Shown here: in pieces, positions 26,067 to 36,100 of the stretch | Numbering within the stretch: the first letter of the stretch is position 1 | Layout: each line of letters opens with the position of its first letter | Source: an uncultured Pelagibacteraceae bacterium | GTDB lineage: Bacteria; Pseudomonadota; Alphaproteobacteria; Pelagibacterales; Pelagibacteraceae | Assembly: GCA_902544985.1 (NCBI GenBank) | Contig: CACCFV010000005.1 | Span: 1-57,642 of the forward strand | DNA length: 57,642 bases | Direction of reading: 5' to 3' | The notes under the pieces: model-generated | The model's input: the letters and a program-made list of their open reading frames with translations, nothing else | Database searches by the model: none | What the model was told of the DNA's origin: nothing | Position numbers and translations under genes: made by a program

Positions 26067-26183
26067 TTATTTTGTTTTTTTTGCCTTTTCTTTTTTTAAT
26101 CTTCTCTTTTCTTTTAGAGTAAATTTTGCTTTTTTATTAACACTAGAATCTTTAAAAGATTTTCCACTATATCTTTTAGACAT
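26067..26183 (-). CDS. Tiny lysine-rich ORF upstream of typA
   Basis: ATG at 26183 to TAA at 26067 gives 38 residues, starting MSKRYSGKSFKDSS and ending in a K/R/E helix-like tail. It fills most of the otherwise empty 285-base stretch 25981-26265. It has no Shine-Dalgarno site, but few genes here do. Size and charge recall small ribosome-associated proteins; this is only a resemblance. The rest of the interval holds nothing recognisable. Confidence 0.4.
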   Translation of the reverse strand: MSKRYSGKSFKDSSVNKKAKFTLKEKRRLKKEKAKKTK

Positions 26184-26265
26184 AACATTAATCTATACAT
26201 AAAATAAACGTTACTTAAATGAAATATTAATAGATTTCTTATATATTTACGATAAATCTTTATAA

Positions 26266-26964
26266 ATGGGAAAAGTTTTTGTCCATTTAGGATCGGGAGC
26301 AGGTGACCTTGACAGTAGGGTCAATTTTAGATGTGGTTTTACAGAATTTATTAAAAAGAATTTTGATACTAACGATAAAGTTTTCTGTGTGGAGGCAAAT
26401 CCTTTTAATATTGAAAAGTTGAAAGAGTCATACATAAACTTTCAAAATGTGGAAATTTTTAATTTAGGTATTTCTCTTGATCAAAGTGATCAAATTAAAT
26501 TCTATTATGCAGAAAATGATGCCCCTCACTTCCAGGTAACTTCTGTTAAAAAAGAACATGTAGAAAAACATTATCCAGGTGAGGAAATAAAAAATTTTTC
26601 TGTAAAATCTATTAACATAAATGATTTTTTAAGAAAAATAGATCAAAATAATATTGACTATTTGAGTATAGATCTAGAAGGGATAGATCTGGAAGTGTTA
26701 AAATCAATAAATTTGGAAATGTATAATATTAAAAATATATCAATTGAATATCTCCATTTAAAAAAAAATCAAAGAAAAGATTTGATAAGCTATTTATCAA
26801 AAAAAGGTTATTCATATTGTGGATATGGATATGATCATAAAAATTTTGATTATTTATTTAGAAAGAAAAAAATTTACTGGAATATATTAATTTCTAATCT
26901 ATTCTTGTGGTTTATAAGCTCTAAACATTACAAATATTTTAATTATTTCATTATCAAAAAATAA
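26266..26964 (+). CDS. FkbM-family methyltransferase
   Basis: The 232-residue protein begins with a SAM-binding strand-loop (VFVHLGSGAGD, residues 4-14), then FCVEANPFNIEKLK (about 45-58) and the FkbM signature DYLSIDLEGIDLEVLKSIN (about 130-148). Such enzymes O-methylate sugars or polyketides. A hydrophobic C-terminal patch (about 208-225) may attach it to the membrane. No sugar-synthesis gene is adjacent. It is transcribed convergently to groEL across a strong terminator. Confidence 0.82.
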   Translation: MGKVFVHLGSGAGDLDSRVNFRCGFTEFIKKNFDTNDKVFCVEANPFNIEKLKESYINFQNVEIFNLGISLDQSDQIKFYYAENDAPHFQVTSVKKEHVEKHYPGEEIKNFSVKSININDFLRKIDQNNIDYLSIDLEGIDLEVLKSINLEMYNIKNISIEYLHLKKNQRKDLISYLSKKGYSYCGYGYDHKNFDYLFRKKKIYWNILISNLFLWFISSKHYKYFNYFIIKK

Positions 26965-26985
26965 AAAAAAGATTTTTTAATCAAA

Positions 26986-27013
26986 AAAAAGGGCAGTTAA
27001 AACTGCCCTTTTT
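26986..27013. terminator. Bidirectional terminator after groEL and the FkbM gene
   Basis: AAAAAGGGCAGTT (26986-26998) and AACTGCCCTTTTT (27001-27013) form a near-perfect inverted repeat. The A tract on one side and the T tract on the other make it a strong intrinsic terminator for both strands. Confidence 0.92.
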
Positions 27014-27039
27014 GAACTTTTGTTTGAGAGAATTGGGGG

Positions 27040-28719
<1,680 letters not shown>

Positions 28720-28724
28720 TTAAA

Positions 28725-29015
28725 TTATTTACTCGAAACACCCATTATGTCTGATTCTTTCATGATGCTGTATTCCTTGCCATCAATTTTGACTTCGGTT
28801 CCTGACCATTTGCCAAATAAAACTTTATCTCCAACTTTTACATCCATTGGTATCGTTTTGCCGTCTTCAGTTTTTGCACCACCACCAACAGCAACCACTT
28901 TGCCTTCTTGAGGTTTTTCTTGCGCTGTATCAGGTATGATTATTCCACCAGCAGTTTTTTCACTACTATCTAAAACTTCTATTAAAACTCTATCGTGTAA
29001 CGGTCTAAATTTCAT
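28725..29015 (-). CDS. groES: Co-chaperonin GroES
   Basis: The 96-residue protein is full length: [15 protein letters not shown] at the start, the mobile loop [17 protein letters not shown] (about 19-35) that touches GroEL, and [15 protein letters not shown]. It forms the heptameric lid of the GroEL chamber. The start is fixed by AAGGAG at 29021-29026. It is the first gene of the groES-groEL operon under a sigma-32-like promoter. Confidence 0.98.
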   Translation of the reverse strand: MKFRPLHDRVLIEVLDSSEKTAGGIIIPDTAQEKPQEGKVVAVGGGAKTEDGKTIPMDVKVGDKVLFGKWSGTEVKIDGKEYSIMKESDIMGVSSK

Positions 29016-29020
29016 ATATT

Positions 29021-29026
29021 CTCCTT
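29021..29026 (-). promoter_or_regulatory. Strong ribosome binding site of groES
   Basis: AAGGAG on the minus strand precedes the groES ATG by five bases. The flanking AUAUU and AAUAU could pair and leave the site in the loop, so it is probably accessible. Confidence 0.75.
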
Positions 29027-29041
29027 ATTAATATGACTTTC

Positions 29042-29069
29042 ATATAGAGATTGGCTTAACTATTTCAAG
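29042..29069 (-). promoter_or_regulatory. Sigma-32 (RpoH) heat-shock promoter of groES-groEL
   Basis: On the minus strand CTTGAAA (29069-29063) is a perfect -35 box and, 13 bases on, CTCTATAT (29049-29042) matches the CCCCATnT -10 box at five of seven fixed positions. The spacer is identical in length to that of the hsp20 promoter. The predicted transcript starts about 20 bases before the groES ATG. Confidence 0.78.
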
Positions 29070-29139
29070 ATATAGTTAAAAAATTAGTTGGTTAAAAAAT
29101 AAAGGAATTTGAGGGTTTTATGGTTTATAGATTAATTTA

Positions 29140-29958
29140 ATGACTAAAAATTTAGATATAGAGGGGTTAAGCTCCATAGTAGATAGCTATCAATTGTTTT
29201 ATGTCGATTTATGGGGAGTAGTTCACAATGGGGTCTCTTTACATGATAATGCAATTAGAACTTTAAGAGAAATAACCAAAAAAGGGAAGGATTACGTATT
29301 GCTTACAAATGCACCTAGACCCAATCATGCTGTTAAATCTTTTTTAGAAAAGTTAGGTATGGAAAAAGAAATTAGAGATCATGTTTTTTCCTCAGGTGAA
29401 GCAGCTTTAGTTTATTTAAAAAAAAATTTATTAAATCAAAGCTTTTTTCATGTTGGCGCAATAAGAGATTTTGATTTATTTAGAGATTTTGAAAAAATGA
29501 AATTAGATCAAATTAATGATTGTGACTATATTCTATGCACGGGATTATTTGATGATCATCATGAGGATTTAAATTACTACAAAAATTTACTTGAAAAAAA
29601 TATAAAAAAAAAAATGATTTGTACTAATCCTGATTTAATCGTTGATAGAGGAGGTACCAGAGAACTTTGTGCTGGCTCTGTTGCAATGATCTTTGAAAAG
29701 ATGGGGGGAAAAGTTGTTTATTTTGGAAAACCTTATCCAGAAGTTTATAATCAATCTATAGATAATACGAATAAAAGAATTCTTGCTATAGGGGATAATT
29801 TAAATACAGATATAAAAGGTGCAAATCTTTTAAATTATGATTCTCTAATAATTTCAAATGGTGTCCATAAAAATGAAATTAAAGAAAAAGGTATTGAAAA
29901 AGTTGCAAAATCATATGAAGCGATTTGTAATTATATTCAATCTGAATTAAAATGGTGA
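29140..29958 (+). CDS. HAD-IIA superfamily hydrolase (TIGR01459 type)
   Basis: The 272-residue phosphatase-like protein has YVDLWGVVHNG (nucleophile Asp23), LLTNAPRP (motif II) and GKPYPEVY with AIGDNLNTDIKGA (motifs III/IV) at the C-terminus. This alphaproteobacterial HAD subgroup is commonly next to ribF, as here, but its substrate is unknown; the flavin neighbourhood makes a flavin-pathway phosphatase a reasonable guess. It overlaps ribF by seven bases and heads a six-gene operon running to 35540. Confidence 0.87.
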   Translation: MTKNLDIEGLSSIVDSYQLFYVDLWGVVHNGVSLHDNAIRTLREITKKGKDYVLLTNAPRPNHAVKSFLEKLGMEKEIRDHVFSSGEAALVYLKKNLLNQSFFHVGAIRDFDLFRDFEKMKLDQINDCDYILCTGLFDDHHEDLNYYKNLLEKNIKKKMICTNPDLIVDRGGTRELCAGSVAMIFEKMGGKVVYFGKPYPEVYNQSIDNTNKRILAIGDNLNTDIKGANLLNYDSLIISNGVHKNEIKEKGIEKVAKSYEAICNYIQSELKW

Positions 29959-30878
29959 AATCGACAAAAATATATAAAAATTTTAATATTAATTCCTTCC
30001 ACAAGAATTCAATAATCTTAATTGGTAACTTTGATGGAATTCATAAAGGACATCAAAAACTATTCTTACTAGCTAAAAAGTATAAAAAAAAATATTCTTC
30101 GAAAATTGGAGTCCTCAGCTTTGAGCCTATGCCAAAAATGTTTTTTAATAAAAATTTAGATAATTTTAGAATTTCTAGTTTACAGCAAAAAATTGATAAT
30201 CTCAAAAATCTTAATGTAGACTTTATAATTATTAAAAAGTTTGATCGAAAATTTTCAAAAATAAAATCTTTTACCTTTATAAAAGAAATATTAGGCAAAA
30301 AGTTAAAACCAAAATTTATCTTTGTAAGTAATAATTTTAGATTTGGGAATAAGAGGGAAGGTAATGTTAAACAATTGATTAAATTTGAGAGAATATGTGC
30401 TTATAGGGTAGTTAAACCACAACCATTGTTAACCTATAAGAAAATAGCATCTTCATCATTGGTTAGAAAACTTTTACAGAAAGGAAAATTAGAAAAAGCC
30501 AATAAAATTTTGAATAGAAATTGGTCAATTGTTGGAAAGGTTCAAAAGGGAAGACAGCTAGGAAAAAAAATCGGTTTCCCTACTGCAAATATTGATATCA
30601 AGGATTATATTTTAGCATGCCCAGGTGTATATGCAGTAAAAGCAAAAAGACATGGTAAAAAAAATTACATAAAAGGGATTGCAAATTTAGGTTATCGACC
30701 AACATTTAATGGAAAAAAAATATTATTAGAGGTTCATTTATTTAATTTTTCTGGAAATCTTTATAATAAGTATTTAACAGTAGAATTTAAGAAATTTATT
30801 AGAAAAGAAAAAAAATTTAAAAATGTCGACCAACTTAGAAAACAAATTAAAACTGACTTATTAATAGCAAAAAAATAA
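29952..30878 (+). CDS. ribF: Bifunctional riboflavin kinase/FAD synthetase
   Basis: The 308-residue protein has an N-terminal FMN adenylyltransferase domain with GNFDGIHKGH (HxGH at 31-34). The C-terminal riboflavin kinase domain (about 190-308) has GRQLGKKIGFPTANI. It converts riboflavin to FMN and then FAD in the cytoplasm. The gene overlaps the HAD gene and is one base upstream of ileS. Start and length agree with the family. Confidence 0.95.
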   Translation: MVKSTKIYKNFNINSFHKNSIILIGNFDGIHKGHQKLFLLAKKYKKKYSSKIGVLSFEPMPKMFFNKNLDNFRISSLQQKIDNLKNLNVDFIIIKKFDRKFSKIKSFTFIKEILGKKLKPKFIFVSNNFRFGNKREGNVKQLIKFERICAYRVVKPQPLLTYKKIASSSLVRKLLQKGKLEKANKILNRNWSIVGKVQKGRQLGKKIGFPTANIDIKDYILACPGVYAVKAKRHGKKNYIKGIANLGYRPTFNGKKILLEVHLFNFSGNLYNKYLTVEFKKFIRKEKKFKNVDQLRKQIKTDLLIAKK

Positions 30879-30879
30879 A

Positions 30880-33600
30880 ATGAGCAAATCACAAATCAAT
30901 CTTCCTAAAACTGCTTTTTCAATGAAAGCAAATTTGCCATCACGTGAACCAGAAATTTTGAAATTTTGGCAAAAAATAAATCTCTATGATGAATTAAGAA
31001 AATCGAGAAAAGGAGAGGAAAAATTTGTTCTTCATGACGGTCCTCCCTATGCGAATGGTAATATACACATGGGAACAGCTTTAAATAAAATTCTAAAAGA
31101 TATAATTGTGAGATTTCATCAAATGGATGGAAAAGACTCTGTCTATGTTCCTGGATGGGACTGTCATGGATTGCCAATAGAGTGGAAAATTGAGGAACAA
31201 TACAAAAAAAATAAAAAAAACAAAAATGAAGTACCAATTGTTGAATTTAGAAAAGAGTGTAGAGCCTTTGCAGAAAAATGGATAGATATTCATAAAAACC
31301 AATTTAAAAGATTAGGAGTTGTAGGTGATTGGGACAATTACTACTCTACAATGAGCTTTGATGCTGAAGCTCAAATAGTAAGAGAACTTGGTAAATTTTT
31401 AAAAGAAGGAAGTTTATATAGAGGTTTTAAACCTGTTTTGTGGTCAACTGTTGAAAAAACAGCTTTAGCAGATGCAGAAGTCGAGTACCAAGATCATAGG
31501 TCAGATACTATCTATGCATCTTTTCCGGTCAAATCATCAAACATTAAAGAATTAAACGATAGTGAAATAGTAATTTGGACAACCACCCCATGGACTATTC
31601 CAGCCAATAAAGCCCTAGCTTACAACGAAAGCCTAGATTATTTAATAATTGAAGTAAATGATGACGGAGACTTTAAAAATAAAAAAATTGTTATTGCAGA
31701 TGCATTAATTGATGCAGTTGTAAAAGATACCAAAATTCAAAGTTTCAAAAAATTAAAAAATTTTAAAGGTAAAGATTTTAAAGGAACAATTTGTAATCAT
31801 CCTTTTTTAAAACTTGGTTATAAATATGACATACCTATGCTGGAGGCACGTTTTGTTACAACAGAACAAGGCACTGGAATTGTTCATTGTGCGCCAAGTC
31901 ATGGTCCTGATGATTTTAATTTGTGTATGAATAATGGAATTAAAGCGATTGAAACAGTTGATGGTGATGGAAAATATACAAAAAATGTGGCCCTTTTTGA
32001 AGGGATACATATTTTTAAATCTAATTCAATAGTCATTGAAAAATTAAAAGACCAAAAAAAATTATTATCGAGTGGTGAACTAGTTCACTCTTATCCTCAT
32101 TCATGGAGGTCAAAAGCACCATTAGTCCACAGAGCAACCCCTCAATGGTTTATTTCTATGGACAGTCATAAACTTAGAAATAAAGCTTTAAAAGCGATTG
32201 ATGAAACAACCTTTTATCCTAGCAAAGGAAAAGAAAGATTAAAATCGATGATTGAAACAAGACCTGATTGGTGCGTCTCAAGACAAAGGGTATGGGGAGT
32301 TCCATTACCTATTTTTATTAACAAGAAGACAAGTGAAATTTTGGTTGATGATGAAGTTTTTGAAAATATTGCAAAAATTTACGAAAAAGAGGGATCTGAT
32401 TGTTGGTTTTCTGATGATCCACAAAAATTTCTTGGAAAAAAATATAAAGCTGAGGATTTTGAAAAGTTAAGTGATATCGTAGAGGTATGGTTTGATAGTG
32501 GATCTACACATTCATTTGTATTGGAAAAAAGAGAAGATTTAAAGTGGCCTGCATCTATGTATCTCGAGGGCTCCGACCAACATCGGGGCTGGTTTCATTC
32601 ATCTCTTTTAGAGTCTTGTGGAACAAGAGACCGTGCACCTTTTGAATCTATTCTATCTCATGGTTTTGTAGTTGATGGCAAGGGTTTAAAAATGTCAAAA
32701 TCTTTGGGAAATGTAATTGCGCCTGAAGATATTCTCAAAAAATATGGAGCTGATATACTTAGAATTTGGGTTGCATCCTCAAATTATGCTGAAGATCTTC
32801 GAATAGACTATTCAATATTAGATCAGCATGCAGAGTCTTATAGAAAAATAAGAAATACATTTAGATATTTGCTTGGAAATCTTAATGATAATTTTGAACA
32901 AATAGATTTAGAAAAAATTAAAATTGAGAATTTACCAGAATTAGAGCAATTTATGCTTCACAAAATTTACAATTTAAATTCTAAATTTAATAAGTATTTT
33001 AAAGATTATGATTTCCATAATTTGTATAAAGAATTATTAAATTTTTGCACTGTAGATTTATCTGCTTTTTATTTTGATATAAGAAAAGATACTTTGTACT
33101 GTGATCCAATAAATTCTGAAAAAAGAAAATCTACACTTATATTGTTAAATGTTATTCTTAATTCTTTAATTAGATGGTTTGCACCAATTCTATCTTTTAC
33201 AACTGAGGAGATCTATCAACTTATCTCAAAAAGTAAAAAAAGTATTCATCTTGAAAAATTTTTAAATTTTCCTAAAAAATTTAATAATTCTGATCTTAAT
33301 TCTAAATGGGAAAAATTAATCAAAATAAGAGATATTTGTAATCTTAGTATTGAGCAAAAACGAGCAAGTAAAGATATAGGATCAAGTTTAGAGGCAGCAT
33401 TGATTGTGAAATTAAATAATGATAACCACAAATTTTTGAAAAATATTGACCTTTCAGAGCTTTGCATAACTTCCTCAGTCAAAATTGAGAATAGTGACAC
33501 AAATGAGATAATTGTAGAAACAAGCAAAGCGTCAGGTGAAAAATGTCCAATATGTTGGAAAATCAGAAGCGCACCATGTGAAAGACCAAATTGTAAATAA
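30880..33600 (+). CDS. ileS: Isoleucyl-tRNA synthetase
   Basis: At 906 residues it is the bacterial-type class Ia enzyme. The HIGH-type motif is HMGT (63-66) and KMSKS is at 604-608. The editing domain lies between (GTGIVHCAPSHGPDDF). A C-terminal zinc knuckle CPIC...CERPNC is present, as in E. coli-type IleRS (mupirocin-sensitive class). It charges tRNA-Ile. It sits in the conserved ribF-ileS-lspA order, one base from each neighbour. Confidence 0.98.
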   Translation: MSKSQINLPKTAFSMKANLPSREPEILKFWQKINLYDELRKSRKGEEKFVLHDGPPYANGNIHMGTALNKILKDIIVRFHQMDGKDSVYVPGWDCHGLPIEWKIEEQYKKNKKNKNEVPIVEFRKECRAFAEKWIDIHKNQFKRLGVVGDWDNYYSTMSFDAEAQIVRELGKFLKEGSLYRGFKPVLWSTVEKTALADAEVEYQDHRSDTIYASFPVKSSNIKELNDSEIVIWTTTPWTIPANKALAYNESLDYLIIEVNDDGDFKNKKIVIADALIDAVVKDTKIQSFKKLKNFKGKDFKGTICNHPFLKLGYKYDIPMLEARFVTTEQGTGIVHCAPSHGPDDFNLCMNNGIKAIETVDGDGKYTKNVALFEGIHIFKSNSIVIEKLKDQKKLLSSGELVHSYPHSWRSKAPLVHRATPQWFISMDSHKLRNKALKAIDETTFYPSKGKERLKSMIETRPDWCVSRQRVWGVPLPIFINKKTSEILVDDEVFENIAKIYEKEGSDCWFSDDPQKFLGKKYKAEDFEKLSDIVEVWFDSGSTHSFVLEKREDLKWPASMYLEGSDQHRGWFHSSLLESCGTRDRAPFESILSHGFVVDGKGLKMSKSLGNVIAPEDILKKYGADILRIWVASSNYAEDLRIDYSILDQHAESYRKIRNTFRYLLGNLNDNFEQIDLEKIKIENLPELEQFMLHKIYNLNSKFNKYFKDYDFHNLYKELLNFCTVDLSAFYFDIRKDTLYCDPINSEKRKSTLILLNVILNSLIRWFAPILSFTTEEIYQLISKSKKSIHLEKFLNFPKKFNNSDLNSKWEKLIKIRDICNLSIEQKRASKDIGSSLEAALIVKLNNDNHKFLKNIDLSELCITSSVKIENSDTNEIIVETSKASGEKCPICWKIRSAPCERPNCK

Positions 33601-33601
33601 A

Positions 33602-34075
33602 ATGTTTAAAAAACATTTATTAAATTTTTCTATAATCATTTTTATTTTTTTAATCGATCGAGCAAGTAAATTACTGATCATTAGTTCTCCAGAAACTTAT
33701 GAACAATTTGGTGTTAGTGTTACTTCTTTTTTAAATTTTAATTTGATTTGGAATGAGGGTATTGCTTTTGGCTTATTTTCTTTTGATGAAAAATTGTATT
33801 ATAATTTTCTAACAATCATTATTTGTCTGATAACTGTAGTTATTATTTGGCTAATGTTTAGATCCAAGGGATTTGAGAAGTTAGGTTATATAATGATTAT
33901 TGGAGGTTCTCTTGGAAATATTTTTGATAGAATATTTTACTCTGCGGTGCCAGATTTTATAGATATACATATTAACAATTTTCATTGGTTTATATTTAAT
34001 GTTGCTGATATATTCATAACTATAGGCATAATTTTTTTAATAAGTTTTGAAATTTTTAATAAAAAAACTAAATGA
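33602..34075 (+). CDS. lspA: Lipoprotein signal peptidase (signal peptidase II)
   Basis: The 157-residue inner-membrane aspartyl protease has four helices. GGSLGNIFDR and FNVADIFITIG carry the conserved regions with the catalytic aspartates. It cleaves the signal peptide of lipid-modified prolipoproteins such as the ones encoded at 34072 and 10522. The ATG at 33602 is chosen because it follows the ileS stop by one base; the open frame extends to 33536 inside ileS, but that extension would put a charged tail before the first helix. It overlaps the next gene by ATGA. Confidence 0.93.
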   Translation: MFKKHLLNFSIIIFIFLIDRASKLLIISSPETYEQFGVSVTSFLNFNLIWNEGIAFGLFSFDEKLYYNFLTIIICLITVVIIWLMFRSKGFEKLGYIMIIGGSLGNIFDRIFYSAVPDFIDIHINNFHWFIFNVADIFITIGIIFLISFEIFNKKTK

Positions 34076-34383
34076 GATTTATTTATAATATTTTAATAAT
34101 TTTAACAGTATCTCTATTTTTATTTTCTTGTGGAGGCTTTAAGTTGAAAAAAAAAGCGGACTCAGGTGAGGAATTTTTAATAGAAAAAAAAGATCCTCTA
34201 ATTTTACCTCCAGACTTTTCTAAATTACCAAAACCCAAAGAACAGCCTGAAACAATTGATGAAGATGTTAATATCAAATCTATATTTGACAAAGAACAAA
34301 ATAGTTCTGAGGAAGATAACAATCAAAACTCTTCAAAATCTAATATTAAAAAAAGTATTTCCGATAAAATTCAAAAACAATAA
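34072..34383 (+). CDS. Small lipoprotein, BamF-like (DUF3035)
   Basis: The 103-residue precursor has a lipobox with mature Cys20 (FSC, then GG). The mature part has DSGEEFLIEKKDPLILPPDFSKLP, which is the DUF3035 core (acidic E-F-x-I/V, then P-L-x-L-P-P-D-F). In Caulobacter this family is BamF, a subunit of the outer-membrane beta-barrel assembly machine. The remainder is a low-complexity Asn/Ser/Lys tail. Placement right after lspA is the usual alphaproteobacterial arrangement. It overlaps lspA by four bases and pgi by one. Confidence 0.8.
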   Translation: MRFIYNILIILTVSLFLFSCGGFKLKKKADSGEEFLIEKKDPLILPPDFSKLPKPKEQPETIDEDVNIKSIFDKEQNSSEEDNNQNSSKSNIKKSISDKIQKQ

Positions 34384-35540
34384 TGCTGACAAAGAATCTT
34401 ACTTTTGAAAACTTTGTAAATAAAAAAGTAAATTTAAAAATAAAAAATTATTTGAAAGAACTAATTTCTTCAAAAAATGAAGTTATTAATTCTTTATCAA
34501 GAAGTTATAAATACAGTTACACCAAAAAATCAATCAAAAAATTAAAAGGTTATAAGGATATTAGAATTTTTGGTATGGGTGGATCTTCTTTAGGATCAAT
34601 GGCGATTTATGATTTCTTAAAACATAAAATAAATAAAAATTTTTATTTTCTTACAAATTTAAAACAAAAGATAAAATTTCCAAAAAAAAAATATCTTAAC
34701 TTAGTAATTTCAAAATCTGGGAACACATTGGAAACTATCGTTAATAGCAATTTATATATAAAAAAAAACGATAAAAATGTTTTAGTTTCAGATAAAAAAG
34801 AGAGTATTCTAAGAGAGATAAGTATAAAGCTAAAATCAGATATTATTGATCATAATAATTTTATTGGTGGAAGATATTCAGTTTTATCAGAGGTTGGCAT
34901 GTTGCCAGCAGAATTAATGGGTTTGGACTCAAGGAAATTTAAAAAATTTGACAACTTAGTAGCTAATAAGAAATTTTTAAATTCATTAATAATTAATGTT
35001 TCAAATATTTTAGAATTAATTAAGAGAAAAAAATTTAACTCGGTAATTCTAAATTATGATGAAACCACTGAAAATTTTTTAAAATGGTATCAACAATTAG
35101 TAGCAGAAAGTTTAGGTAAAAAAGGAAATGGCATTTTCCCAATAATATCAAATATGCCTAAAGATAATCATAGTTTAATGCAATTATATTTAGATGGTCA
35201 AAAAAATAATTTTTACACATTTTTTTATACAAAAGATCAAAGTTACCAAAAGTTAAATCAAGATATCATTCCTGGCTCTTTAAAATTCCTAAAAAAAAAA
35301 AATTTAGGGGATATTCTGCATTCTAAAATTCTAGCAACAAAAAAAGTTTTTCAAAAAAAAAAGATACCTTTTAGAAGTTTTTATTTAAAATCTAAAAATG
35401 AGGAAGTGCTTGGTGAATTATTTACATATTTTATTTTAGAAACAATTCTTTTAGCTAAGGCATTAAAAATAAATCCTTATGATCAACCAGCTGTTGAATT
35501 AATTAAAATAGAAACGAAAAAAATTTTAAAAAGTTCTTAA
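34383..35540 (+). CDS. pgi: Glucose-6-phosphate isomerase, short form
   Basis: The 385-residue SIS-fold protein shows FGMGGSSLGSMA (about 64-75) and ISKSGNTLET (about 110-119), the two sugar-phosphate loops. Farther on are GGRYSVLSEVGMLPAEL, a GNGIFPII segment and KDNHSLMQLYLDG, where the family has its active-site His. Bacterial Pgi is usually 440-550 residues, so this is a trimmed version. It interconverts glucose-6-P and fructose-6-P. A run of twelve A bases (35291-35302) lies inside the gene. It shares a TTAA double stop with rsmD. Confidence 0.88.
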   Translation: MLTKNLTFENFVNKKVNLKIKNYLKELISSKNEVINSLSRSYKYSYTKKSIKKLKGYKDIRIFGMGGSSLGSMAIYDFLKHKINKNFYFLTNLKQKIKFPKKKYLNLVISKSGNTLETIVNSNLYIKKNDKNVLVSDKKESILREISIKLKSDIIDHNNFIGGRYSVLSEVGMLPAELMGLDSRKFKKFDNLVANKKFLNSLIINVSNILELIKRKKFNSVILNYDETTENFLKWYQQLVAESLGKKGNGIFPIISNMPKDNHSLMQLYLDGQKNNFYTFFYTKDQSYQKLNQDIIPGSLKFLKKKNLGDILHSKILATKKVFQKKKIPFRSFYLKSKNEEVLGELFTYFILETILLAKALKINPYDQPAVELIKIETKKILKSS

Positions 35541-36100
35541 TTTGCAAAATATACTTTAGAGACTCCATAGGTCCGAGTATCAAGAATATTAATTTTTTCG
35601 GTAATTATTATTTTATCTTTTTTATGTCTGTGAATGATTAAAATACCATCTTTTTTAAGAAGTTTTCTATGAATAATTTTTTCAATTAATATATTAATTT
35701 TCGTTTCTTTGTATGGGGGATCAATAAAGATTATATCAAACTTTTTATCAATTTTTTTGTCGGAATCAAAATATTCAAAACAATTATCTTTAAATATTTG
35801 AAATTTTTTTTCATTTTTAAAAAGAAGAAGATTTTTTTCTAATACTTTAATTGCCTCAAAATAATTTTCAAAAAAATACACACACCCAGATTCTCTTGAT
35901 AAACATTCTATTCCGAAAGATCCACAGCCAGAAAATAAATCTAAAATTGTAGAACCCTTTAAATTTATATTTATTTTTTTTGAATGTTCTAGAAGATTGA
36001 AAATTGACTCCTTTACCAAATCTTTTAAAGGTCTAGTGTTTTTATCTTTAGGTAATAATAACTTTTTTCCTTTTAATCTCCCAGAAATTATTCTTATCAT
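35537..36100 (-). CDS. rsmD: 16S rRNA (guanine-966 N2)-methyltransferase RsmD
   Basis: The 187-residue SAM methyltransferase begins MIRIISGRLKGKKL with TRPLKDLVKESIFN, the RsmD N-terminus. SAM motif I is ILDLFSGCGSFGIE (about 52-65) and the catalytic DPPY is in FIDPPYKE. It methylates G966 of 16S rRNA. The start overlaps purD by four bases (ATGA), so purD and rsmD are co-transcribed. Confidence 0.92.
   Translation of the reverse strand: MIRIISGRLKGKKLLLPKDKNTRPLKDLVKESIFNLLEHSKKININLKGSTILDLFSGCGSFGIECLSRESGCVYFFENYFEAIKVLEKNLLLFKNEKKFQIFKDNCFEYFDSDKKIDKKFDIIFIDPPYKETKINILIEKIIHRKLLKKDGILIIHRHKKDKIIITEKINILDTRTYGVSKVYFAN

Noticed and set aside
33536..33601. Extended start for lspA inside ileS
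   Set aside because: The extra 22 residues come from the ileS zinc-knuckle region read in another frame. The ATG at 33602 directly after the ileS stop fits the family.
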